17,785 nt of DNA from Candidatus Zipacnadia bacterium (GTDB lineage Bacteria; Armatimonadota; Zipacnadia; Zipacnadales; UBA5352), in assembly GCA_029820915.1 (NCBI GenBank), contig JALGUI010000019.1, positions 1 through 17,785 on the forward strand, in the 5' to 3' direction. Shown here in pieces: positions 1-6,200 of this stretch. The translations under genes were made by a program, and so were the position numbers. Positions within the stretch are counted from its first letter, which is position 1. Every line of letters starts with the position of its first letter. The notes beneath the pieces were generated by a model that saw only the letters and a list, made by a program, of their open reading frames with translations, searched no databases and was not told the DNA's origin.

Positions 1-1305
1 GAGGGCGAAGATTCCCTCGTGCACGCGCTTCTCGGCCTCGGTGGTGGACGCGGGGAAGAACTGGCGGGAGTTCGCCTCGACCCCCATGATGGTGAACAGC
101 CGCGCGCCCAGGCCGACGGAGTGGATCAGCGCCAGCGACGGGTTCGTCAGGTCCTGCACCGCGTACGCGACGCCGAGCTTCCCTGCCTTGGCCGCGAAGA
201 GCATGTCGGACGAGTGGCCCTTGCAGGTCTTGAGGGCCACGCCCGACCAGCCCAGCTCCATCGAGCGGTCGAAGGTCTCCATCGTGGTCAGGCTCTCGTC
301 GGCGATCACCGGCTTGAGCGCGGCGATGGCGCTCATATCGTGGTCGTGCACGTCGAGGTCGCGGCCGGTGGGCTGCTCGATGTAGAGGATGCGGTCGAAG
401 CACTCGGGGGAGCGCTCGCGGATGCGGTGCAGCATCTCGACGATGTAGTCCGGGCTGTCGCACATCTCGTTGGTGTCGGCGGTGAGGTGCATGTCGTCGA
501 TGCCCAGCCGGCCCAGCTCCTCGAGGCCGATGTCGTGGACCGCGAGCGTGCGCTCGATGTCCCAGTCGAGGTCGTCGCCGCGCAGCTTGACCTTCAGGCA
601 GTACATGCCCTCGTAGGCGATCCAGTCGGCCAGGCAGTTGGGCAGCCCGTCAGCCGGGTCGGAGTCGTCGAGCTCATCGCGGGTGAGCTTGTCGAGCCCG
701 CCCACGAGATGGAAGACCGGGACCTTCGGCAGGTACTCGTCGCGGATGTACTGCTCCGGGTATTCGCCCGCGAACTCGGGGCCCAGCCACGTGCTGAGAT
801 CGTCCATGAACTCGGGCCCGTAGCCGGCGTAGCTGTCGATGCCGTTGACGTTGCCGAAGGCGTCGTGAAGCGCGGCATCGATCGGCGACGCGCAGACCAG
901 TGCGTTCAGGAAGGGCTGCTCGACCGCCACGCCCTCGGCCCGGCATTCCTCGCGGCTGATGCGCGCCAGGTCGTCCTCCAGTGCCATGAACAGCTCGATG
1001 GGGTGGAAGGGCCCGGAGTGCGTGGTGACCAGGCGCACGTAGCCGTCAATCGTGCGCTGCATCACGCGCTGCTTCTCCTCGTGGCTGACCGCCGCGTCGG
1101 GCCAACCCCACGCGTCCATGACGAAGATGCCGCCCCAGCCCTCAGCGATCTCGTGCCGGCCGTTCTCGACCTTGGCGCGGATTCTGCAGAAGGGCAGGCT
1201 CTCGACGACCACGCCGCCGAACTTCAGCGGCGTGCGGGCGTGTTGCGGCTCGAGAATGATCTCCAGCTCAAGGACCGAGATGTCAGAGGGGCGCGGCGTA
1301 CGCAT
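1..1305 (-). CDS. Enolase-superfamily (mandelate racemase/muconate lactonizing-like) enzyme, 3' end cut by window edge
   Basis: Translation of the minus strand gives 435 residues without a stop, so the C-terminus lies left of base 1. The enolase-superfamily barrel signatures are visible in order: a KVK pair (K238, K240) for the KxK catalytic lysine, D277 in ADTNE and E310 in IEQP as first and second metal ligands, D336/E337 in ADES as third, and K359 in ALKTCK on the next strand. By family knowledge these bind Mg2+ and stabilise an enolate made by abstracting the proton alpha to a carboxylate. The KxK plus late-lysine arrangement resembles the muconate-lactonizing subgroup, but the substrate cannot be read. 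The N-terminal capping domain (about residues 1-160) is longer than usual. The start is ATG with GGGAGG at 1315-1320, nine bases away. It is divergent from the small secreted protein gene. Cytoplasmic; probably sugar-acid or amino-acid metabolism by inference. Confidence 0.88.
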   Translation of the reverse strand, partial: MRTPRPSDISVLELEIILEPQHARTPLKFGGVVVESLPFCRIRAKVENGRHEIAEGWGGIFVMDAWGWPDAAVSHEEKQRVMQRTIDGYVRLVTTHSGPFHPIELFMALEDDLARISREECRAEGVAVEQPFLNALVCASPIDAALHDAFGNVNGIDSYAGYGPEFMDDLSTWLGPEFAGEYPEQYIRDEYLPKVPVFHLVGGLDKLTRDELDDSDPADGLPNCLADWIAYEGMYCLKVKLRGDDLDWDIERTLAVHDIGLEELGRLGIDDMHLTADTNEMCDSPDYIVEMLHRIRERSPECFDRILYIEQPTGRDLDVHDHDMSAIAALKPVIADESLTTMETFDRSMELGWSGVALKTCKGHSSDMLFAAKAGKLGVAYAVQDLTNPSLALIHSVGLGARLFTIMGVEANSRQFFPASTTEAEKRVHEGIFAL

Positions 1306-1549
1306 GGGTGATGGCCTCCCGGGCGATCGTTGTGGCGCGCTACCGGTCAGGTTCGACGACGGCCCGCGGACTCCTGCGCGGCCCGTGGTTGTGCAGCATT
1401 TCGCCACACTTGCGGGTTAGTGTAGATGCCACGCGGGCCTAATCTGTGCGGCATTGTGAACACCACGCGCGCCGCAGCGTCACTAGCGACTGAGGGCGGC
1501 GGATTCTCGGCATGGATAGTGTTGTGCACCACGGGAGGTGTCAGGCGCG
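1306..1549. other. Divergent intergenic region
   Basis: This gap separates two genes transcribed away from each other, so it should hold both promoters. A TACACT hexamer read on the minus strand at 1419-1424 could be a -10 element for the enolase-like gene, and GATAGT at 1515-1520 could be one for the secreted-protein gene. Neither has a convincing -35 partner at 16-18 bases. No operator-like palindrome stands out. Confidence 0.3.
1533..1538 (+). promoter_or_regulatory. Shine-Dalgarno deciding the start of the small secreted protein
   Basis: GGGAGG lies 11 bases before GTG at 1550. The GTG at 1538 overlaps the motif itself and ATG at 1556 is 17 bases away, so GTG 1550 is the best supported start. 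Confidence 0.6.
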
Positions 1550-2155
1550 GTGAAGATGATTGCGGGAGTGTGGCTGATCCTGATGGTGTTGGCCCTGTCG
1601 GCCCTGTCGGCCGCCTGCATCGTGGCGGCGGACGAGGATTGCGGCGTTACGGACCTGCGGCAGGAGTTGGCCGAGGAGGGCGACGTGCGCGAGGCGCGCG
1701 CCGACTTCGGCGGGCAGGCGGGCTTCACCGAAGAGGACATGCGGCTGATCTTCGGGACCAAGTTCCACCTGCACCGGCTGCAGGAGCGGCTCAGGGGCGA
1801 CCTGGAGGCGCTGGCCGTGCTGCTGCTCGACGAGGCGGAGCCCACCGAGGCGAAGGCCGCCGCGGTGCAGGACTACCTCGACAGGCGCGAGCAGACGCTG
1901 CAGGCCATGTCGGACATCGAGCAGCGCCTGATCCGGCAAGTCGGGGCGCAGGACGACCCCATCGAGCAGCGCCTGATCCGGCAAGTCGGGGCGCAGGACG
2001 ACCCCGTGAAGATGGGCGCGCTGCTCATCTTCAGGGTGATGGACAGCGGCAGACGCGTGCTGTGCGCGGTGTACAGCGAGATCTCCGGCGGAGGCGGCGG
2101 CGGGATCAAGCATAACGAGATAGGCCACGGCCTGCAGCAGCCGCTGGGCAACTGA
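1550..2155 (+). CDS. Small exported protein of unknown function with an internal tandem duplication
   Basis: I do not recognise this 201-residue protein. It begins with Lys at position 2, then a hydrophobic stretch (about 4-22) and a small-residue region ending VAA-DED near residue 28, which fits a type I signal peptide. Cys23 is preceded by SAA, a poor lipobox, so lipoprotein processing is unlikely but not excluded. The mature part is charged and probably helical from about 60 to 155. It contains two perfect 15-residue copies (123-137 and 138-152) reading IEQRLIRQVGAQDDP. A six-glycine run follows at 180-185 near the C-terminus. GTG is chosen as start because of GGGAGG eleven bases upstream and because it gives a normal signal-peptide n-region. 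The gene stands alone, bounded by the divergent enolase-like gene and a strong hairpin terminator. High third-position GC supports coding. Function unknown. Confidence 0.75.
   Translation: MKMIAGVWLILMVLALSALSAACIVAADEDCGVTDLRQELAEEGDVREARADFGGQAGFTEEDMRLIFGTKFHLHRLQERLRGDLEALAVLLLDEAEPTEAKAAAVQDYLDRREQTLQAMSDIEQRLIRQVGAQDDPIEQRLIRQVGAQDDPVKMGALLIFRVMDSGRRVLCAVYSEISGGGGGGIKHNEIGHGLQQPLGN
1916..2005 (+). repeat. Perfect 45-bp in-frame tandem duplication
   Basis: Bases 1916-1960 and 1961-2005 are identical over all 45 positions, including synonymous sites, and encode 15 residues each. The lack of any silent difference points to a recent or ongoing copy-number event, or to an assembly artefact. 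Confidence 0.95.
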
Positions 2156-2194
2156 GTGGCGACGCGCGCACGACGCAAATCGGCGAAGACAAAC

Positions 2195-2226
2195 AGCAGC
2201 GCCCACCCGAAGGTGGGCGCTGCTTT
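2195..2226 (+). terminator. Hairpin terminator after the small secreted protein gene
   Basis: A perfect 13-bp stem joins AGCAGCGCCCACC (2195-2207) to GGTGGGCGCTGCT (2212-2224) across a CGAA tetraloop, 40 bases after the stop codon. The following T run is only three bases (2224-2226), so intrinsic termination may be modest. The stem can also act as the first element of the structured leader that continues to the DNA glycosylase gene. Confidence 0.72.
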
Positions 2227-2227
2227 C

Positions 2228-2277
2228 GGTTCGCCACCGAGTAAGCCTGAGAGGGAACGTCATTCGGTGGGCGAACC
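2228..2277 (+). promoter_or_regulatory. Long imperfect hairpin in the leader before the DNA glycosylase gene
   Basis: GGTTCGCCACCGA (2228-2240) pairs with TCGGTGGGCGAACC (2264-2277) over 13 base pairs with one bulged base, enclosing a 23-base loop that contains CCTGAGAGGG. Its right arm carries the same GGTGGGCG word as the right arm of the preceding terminator hairpin, so the left arm of that hairpin could pair here instead. This is structure seen in the sequence; any regulatory role is inference. Confidence 0.5.
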
Positions 2278-2281
2278 TGCG

Positions 2282-2299
2282 AGATGGCTTTCGCCATCT
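2282..2299 (+). repeat. Short hairpin in the leader
   Basis: AGATGGC (2282-2288) pairs with GCCATCT (2293-2299) across a TTTC loop. It is followed by TTAGCATGC. It may be a weak terminator or part of the leader fold. Confidence 0.45.
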
Positions 2300-2323
2300 T
2301 AGCATGCATGTTGGGCTGGAAGC

Positions 2324-2349
2324 TGAGAGCGCGCAGGAGCGCGCTCTCA
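2324..2349 (+). repeat. Strong 11-bp hairpin upstream of the DNA glycosylase gene
   Basis: TGAGAGCGCGC (2324-2334) and GCGCGCTCTCA (2339-2349) form a perfect stem with an AGGA loop. It lies about 90 bases before the DNA glycosylase start. There is no T tract, so it is more likely an mRNA structural element or operator-like palindrome than a terminator. Confidence 0.55.
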
Positions 2350-2436
2350 CCTGCGCGGATAATGAGGGTTAGGCGGCGCGATGCCGCGCACGTCCTCTTG
2401 TCGCCACCAGTCGCTTCGCACGAGAAGGACTGCCTG

Positions 2437-3102
2437 ATGGGCTCCGAGCAAGACATGGACGTGGACAGCCTGAGCCCGCTGCCCCGCGACTTCTACCTGC
2501 AGCCGACCGAGCAGGTCGCGCGAGGGCTCCTCGGCTGCCTGCTGGTGCATCGCACCGGGCGCGGGCCGCTCATCGGCCGGGTCGTGGAGACCGAGGCCTA
2601 CCTGTGCGCGGATGACCCCGGCTGCCACGCCGCGCGGGGGCGAACCGAGCGCAATGACCCGATGTTCGGCCCGCCAGGGACGATCTACGTCTACCGGATC
2701 TACGGGATGCACCTGTGCATGAACCTGGTGACCGCACCTGAGGGCGTGCCCGAGGCGGTGCTGCTGCGCGCGGCCGAGCCGCTGGCGGGCATCGAGGCGA
2801 TGCGGCGCCGACGCGGGCGCGAGGCGCTGAAGGACCTGTGCAGCGGCCCGGCGAAACTTGTCGAGGCATTCGGCGTGAGCCTGGAGCACAACCGCGGGGA
2901 CATCACGCGCGCGAACCCGGCGACCGGGGGCCTCTTCGTCGCCCCCGCCCCGGAGCCGCCCGCTGAGATCGTGGTCACCACGAGGATCGGGTTGGCCGAG
3001 GGCTACGGCGACGATCTGATGCTGCGCTACCTCGTGGCGGAGTGCCCGTGGGTGTCCAGGCCGCCGAAGGCCGATAAGCCGGCATTACGTGAGAGAAGGT
3101 GA
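2437..3102 (+). CDS. DNA-3-methyladenine glycosylase, AAG/MPG family
   Basis: The 221-residue product matches the alkyladenine DNA glycosylase family over its length. It excises alkylated or deaminated purines such as 3-methyladenine and hypoxanthine to start base-excision repair in the cytoplasm. The motif VVETEAY holds the catalytic Glu (E53, equivalent to human E125) and the intercalating-loop Tyr (Y55, equivalent to Y127), with H64 at the position of human H136. Further conserved blocks are PGTIYVYRIYGMHLCMN (about 80-96), VLLRAAEP (108-115) and LCSGPAKL (134-141). Length is typical for bacterial members. ATG at 2437 is preceded by AAGGA seven bases away. Longer readings from 2284 would run through the leader hairpins and lack family similarity. 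The stop lies within the ribosome-binding site of the next gene, suggesting translational coupling. Regulation may involve the structured leader. Confidence 0.95.
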   Translation: MGSEQDMDVDSLSPLPRDFYLQPTEQVARGLLGCLLVHRTGRGPLIGRVVETEAYLCADDPGCHAARGRTERNDPMFGPPGTIYVYRIYGMHLCMNLVTAPEGVPEAVLLRAAEPLAGIEAMRRRRGREALKDLCSGPAKLVEAFGVSLEHNRGDITRANPATGGLFVAPAPEPPAEIVVTTRIGLAEGYGDDLMLRYLVAECPWVSRPPKADKPALRERR

Positions 3103-3110
3103 GCCGACCG

Positions 3111-3929
3111 ATGAAGATCAGCTTCATGACCTTCGTGGCGCCCGAGTGGTCGCTGGAAGAACACCTGACCGCCGCCATCCGCTACGGCTACGACGCCATC
3201 GAGCCGCGCTGTGAGGCAGACCATGCGCACGGGGTGGAGCTCGACACCACCAAGAAGGAGCGCGCCGCCATCAAGCAGCAGTTCGGCGACTGCGGTGTCG
3301 AGCTGACCACCATCGCGACGTCGCGGCGCTACGCGCTCGACAGCGACCACGAGATGCAGGAGACCATCGACCTGACGAAGCAGTACTGCGACCTGTGCGC
3401 GGACCTCGGCGCCACGAACATCCGCGTGTTCGGCGGGGTGACGCCCGAGGGCATGGACTTCGTGGACGCCAAGATGATCGTCGCCGATGCGCTGCGCGAG
3501 TGCGGCGAGCATGCGGCCGGCTGCGGCGTCTACCTGTGCCTGGAGACGCACGACGCCTACAGCCTGTCCAGCGACGCCGTGGAGACGGTGCGCGTGGCCG
3601 ACCACCCGAACGTGGCCATCAACTGGGACATCATGCACCCGTACCGGAATGGCGAGACGATCGAGACGGCCTTCCACAACGTCAAGGACTACGTGCGCCA
3701 CTGCCACATCCACGACGGGACCCGGCCCGAGGAGGGCGGCGCGGCCGGGTGGGAGCTCGCGCTCATGGGCGAGGGCGACATCCCGCACGACGAGGCCATC
3801 AGGCTGCTGGCGACGATCAACTACGAGGGCTCGCTCTCGGGCGAGTGGATCAAGGCCCTGGAGGCCGACGTGGTGCTGCCGCACGACGCGCAGGTGCTGC
3901 GCGAGTACATCGCGGCGGCGACGAGCTAA
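3111..3929 (+). CDS. Sugar-phosphate isomerase/epimerase-like TIM barrel protein (AP endonuclease 2 / xylose isomerase-like fold)
   Basis: The 272-residue protein has the xylose-isomerase-like TIM barrel pattern of the IolE/hydroxypyruvate isomerase/tagatose epimerase group. Probable metal and substrate ligands are E145 in CLETHD, D173 and H176 in NWDIMH, H199 and H201 in HCHIHD, and E245 in SGEW, with E221 in GEGDIP nearby. The family interconverts keto and aldo sugars or epimerises sugar derivatives using a divalent metal; the substrate here is unknown. The length is normal and no signal peptide is seen, so it is cytoplasmic. ATG at 3111 is favoured because AAGGTGAG seven bases upstream overlaps the glycosylase stop. 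A GTG at 3099 is possible but lies inside that site. It could act with the oxidoreductase of the right-hand cluster, but that is speculation. Confidence 0.88.
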   Translation: MKISFMTFVAPEWSLEEHLTAAIRYGYDAIEPRCEADHAHGVELDTTKKERAAIKQQFGDCGVELTTIATSRRYALDSDHEMQETIDLTKQYCDLCADLGATNIRVFGGVTPEGMDFVDAKMIVADALRECGEHAAGCGVYLCLETHDAYSLSSDAVETVRVADHPNVAINWDIMHPYRNGETIETAFHNVKDYVRHCHIHDGTRPEEGGAAGWELALMGEGDIPHDEAIRLLATINYEGSLSGEWIKALEADVVLPHDAQVLREYIAAATS

Positions 3930-3962
3930 GGCGCGCAGGCATCGGACGGTGGGGTCGATGAC

Positions 3963-3967
3963 GGGAG
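3963..3967 (+). promoter_or_regulatory. Shine-Dalgarno deciding the MoxR start
   Basis: GGGAG sits five bases before ATG 3973. The in-frame ATG at 3958 has only a G-rich stretch upstream and would place this motif inside the coding region, so 3973 is preferred; 3958 would add five residues. Confidence 0.5.
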
Positions 3968-3972
3968 CTGCC

Positions 3973-4914
3973 ATGGCGGTCGAGCGGGCCGCCGACGTGT
4001 GCAGAGGCATCGCCGACAACGTGGAGCGGGTGATCATCGGCAAGCGCGAGGCGGTTGAGCGCGTGCTCGTGGCGATGATCGCCCGCGGCCACGTGTTGCT
4101 CGAGGACGTGCCGGGCGTGGGCAAGACCATGCTGGCCCGCTCGCTGGCGGCCTCCATCGGCGGCGACTTCCGGCGCATCCAGTTCACGCCCGACCTGCTG
4201 CCGACCGACGTAACGGGCGTGTCGATCTACGACCAGAAACAGGGCGAGTTCGTCTTCCGGCGCGGCCCGATCTTCGCCAACATCGTGCTCGCCGACGAGA
4301 TCAACCGCGCGTCGCCCCGCACGCAGTCGAGCCTGCTGGAGGCCATGGGGGAGCGGCAGGTGACCGTGGACGGCGTCACGCACGAGCTGCCGCGGCCCTT
4401 CATGGTCATCGCCACCGAGAACCCCATCGAGTACGAGGGCGTCTACCCGCTGCCCGAGTCGCAGCTCGACCGCTTCCTGCTGCGCTTCTCCATCGGCTAC
4501 CCTGAGCGCGATGAGGAGAAGCAGATCGTCCGCGACCAGCTCGTGGGCCACCCCGTGCAGGACCTCGAGACGGTGGCGACCGCCGAGGAGGTCGCGGCGG
4601 TGCAGCAGGCGGCGGCGCGCTGCCACGTGTCGGACGGCATCTACGACTACGTGCTGGACCTGATCGAGGGCACGCGCGCGTCCGATCAGCTCTACCTGGG
4701 GGCGGGGCCGCGGGGGAGCCTGGCGCTTGTGCGGTGCACGCAGGCGCTGGCGACCATCGACGGTCGGGATTTCGTCGGCCCGGACGACATCAAGGAGATC
4801 GCCCGCGCAGCCCTTGCCCACCGCGTCATCCCGCGCCCGGAGGCGCGGGTGAGCGGAGTCACCGGCGCGCAGGTGATAGAGGAGCTGCTCGACAGCGTGC
4901 CTGTCCCCTCCTGA
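3973..4914 (+). CDS. MoxR-family AAA+ ATPase
   Basis: The 313-residue protein has the full AAA+ set of the MoxR family: Walker A DVPGVGKT (45-52), Walker B IVLADEIN (104-111), the MoxR-typical stretch RASPRTQSSLLEAM just after it, and a sensor-1 ATENP (147-151). The C-terminal lid domain (about 220-310) contains a conserved GAGPRG motif. Family knowledge: MoxR ATPases act as chaperone-like remodelers that assist maturation of partner proteins, usually von Willebrand factor A or DUF58 proteins encoded alongside. That fits the next gene, a DUF58 protein starting 29 bases downstream. Cytoplasmic. The start at 3973 is chosen on ribosome-binding-site spacing. It lies 43 bases after the sugar isomerase gene and is probably co-transcribed with it. 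Assignment to family is firm; the client process is unknown. Confidence 0.95.
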   Translation: MAVERAADVCRGIADNVERVIIGKREAVERVLVAMIARGHVLLEDVPGVGKTMLARSLAASIGGDFRRIQFTPDLLPTDVTGVSIYDQKQGEFVFRRGPIFANIVLADEINRASPRTQSSLLEAMGERQVTVDGVTHELPRPFMVIATENPIEYEGVYPLPESQLDRFLLRFSIGYPERDEEKQIVRDQLVGHPVQDLETVATAEEVAAVQQAAARCHVSDGIYDYVLDLIEGTRASDQLYLGAGPRGSLALVRCTQALATIDGRDFVGPDDIKEIARAALAHRVIPRPEARVSGVTGAQVIEELLDSVPVPS

Positions 4915-4943
4915 CGCAGCGAGCCACCGCGAGGGGCGTCCCG

Positions 4944-6200
4944 ATGAGCCGCAACTTCCGCATCTTCGCCTTCGCCGCCCTGGTCTTCTGGGCCGTGGGC
5001 GCCATGAACGACGCCACCGTGATGTACGTTCTCGCCGGGGTGTGCGTCGCGGTGATGCTGGTTGCGTACCTCCTGTCGCAGCTCTCACTGTCGCGCCTGG
5101 TGCTGGAGATGTCGCCGCCGGGTGGCCGCGCCAACGCCGGAGCGCCGGTGCGGCCCCGCGTGCGAGTGCGCTCCATCGGCGGCATCACCGTCGGATCGGC
5201 GGCCGTCGAGGTCGCCGCGCGCAATCTGACCGTCGAGGGCGTCGAGGTGCGCAGACGCGTGCTGCTGCCCGCCATGCCACCGGCGTCCGAGCTTGACCTG
5301 AGCCTCGAACTCGTGCCGCCGGTCCGCGGCCGCTATCTGCTCGGCCCACCCGCGCTGCTCGACTCAGACCCCATCGGCATGTTCGAGCAGCGGCGCGAGC
5401 GCGGCGAGGCCTTCGCGCTGGTGGTCTTCCCACGCACCTATGACCTGCCGCGCGTCGCCGCCTGGGAGGCCGGCTTCGGCCGGCACTCGGCGCGGGCGCG
5501 TGAGGTGCGGCGCGACCAGGGCGAGTTCCGAGGCATCCGCGAGCACACCCCGGGCGATGACCTGCGGCATGTGCACTGGAAGGTCACCGCGCACGTGGGC
5601 GAGCTGGCGGTGAAGGAGTACGAGCCGATCCGCCACGACCTGATCTCGATCCACCTTGACCTCACGGCCGGCAATCACTACGGCGAAGGCCCGCTGAGCA
5701 CGCTGGAGACGGCCGTCTCGGCCGCGGCCTCGATCGCGCGCGCGGGGCTGGCCGAGCAGCGCTCGGTGGCCTTGGTCGGCGACGGCCTGCCGTCCGAAGT
5801 CGCCCGCTCGGGAGCCGGCCAGCCGCATCTGCACCGCATCATGGTGGCCCTCGCCGAGGCGCGTGCGCTCGCGACGCGCAGCTTCGCCGACTCGCTGTCT
5901 CGGCAGCTCCGAAGCGTACCACGCGGCGCCACGGTGTTCGTGATCACCACCGCCGCCGAGGATGCGCTGATTCGCGTGCTGTCCGGGGGGGCCGGCACTG
6001 CGGGCTCGGTGACGCTCCTCATCGTCGGCGGGGACCGCGACGGCGCCGCTGAGCGCTTCGCGGTCGTGCCGCGCCGCGTTGCCGACTCAGCGCTCGGCGT
6101 AGGCATCGCCGTCGCCACACTGCGCTCCGCCGCCGACATCGCCGAGGCACTGACCGTCGCGACGGCGCCCGCGTGGCCCTCGCACGCGGAGGTGGGGTGA
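4944..6200 (+). CDS. DUF58 domain-containing membrane-anchored protein
   Basis: The 418-residue protein begins with two hydrophobic segments (about 5-22 and 25-45) and then a soluble part. A beta-rich region spans about 60-165. The DUF58 signature follows at 193-228: GEFRGIREHTPGDDLRHVHW continuing into KVTAHVGELAVKEYE, which is an excellent match. Beyond it lies a von Willebrand-A-like fold in which the metal-site sequence is degenerate (LDLTAG at 238-243, where the canonical DxSxS would be), so metal binding is doubtful. Family knowledge: DUF58 proteins are encoded with MoxR ATPases and transglutaminase proteins and are thought to be their partners. The ATG is supported by GAGGGG seven bases upstream. 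The stop overlaps the next start by one base (TGATG), a coupling arrangement. Its biochemical role is not established. Confidence 0.93.
   Translation: MSRNFRIFAFAALVFWAVGAMNDATVMYVLAGVCVAVMLVAYLLSQLSLSRLVLEMSPPGGRANAGAPVRPRVRVRSIGGITVGSAAVEVAARNLTVEGVEVRRRVLLPAMPPASELDLSLELVPPVRGRYLLGPPALLDSDPIGMFEQRRERGEAFALVVFPRTYDLPRVAAWEAGFGRHSARAREVRRDQGEFRGIREHTPGDDLRHVHWKVTAHVGELAVKEYEPIRHDLISIHLDLTAGNHYGEGPLSTLETAVSAAASIARAGLAEQRSVALVGDGLPSEVARSGAGQPHLHRIMVALAEARALATRSFADSLSRQLRSVPRGATVFVITTAAEDALIRVLSGGAGTAGSVTLLIVGGDRDGAAERFAVVPRRVADSALGVGIAVATLRSAADIAEALTVATAPAWPSHAEVG

Noticed and set aside
1610..1620. Lipobox at Cys23 of the small secreted protein
   Set aside because: The preceding residues SAA lack the large aliphatic residue normally at -3, and a type I cleavage site follows closely, so lipoprotein status is not supported.
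2241..2282. Possible TPP riboswitch (CTGAGAGG followed by GAACCTG)
   Set aside because: Two short words occur in the right order, but the P1/P2 pairing and the conserved TAATGCCAGCG-like part are missing, and the downstream gene is not thiamine-related.
2284..2436. N-terminal extension of the DNA glycosylase by 51 residues
   Set aside because: It would cross leader hairpins, has no family similarity, and ATG 2437 has a good ribosome-binding site.
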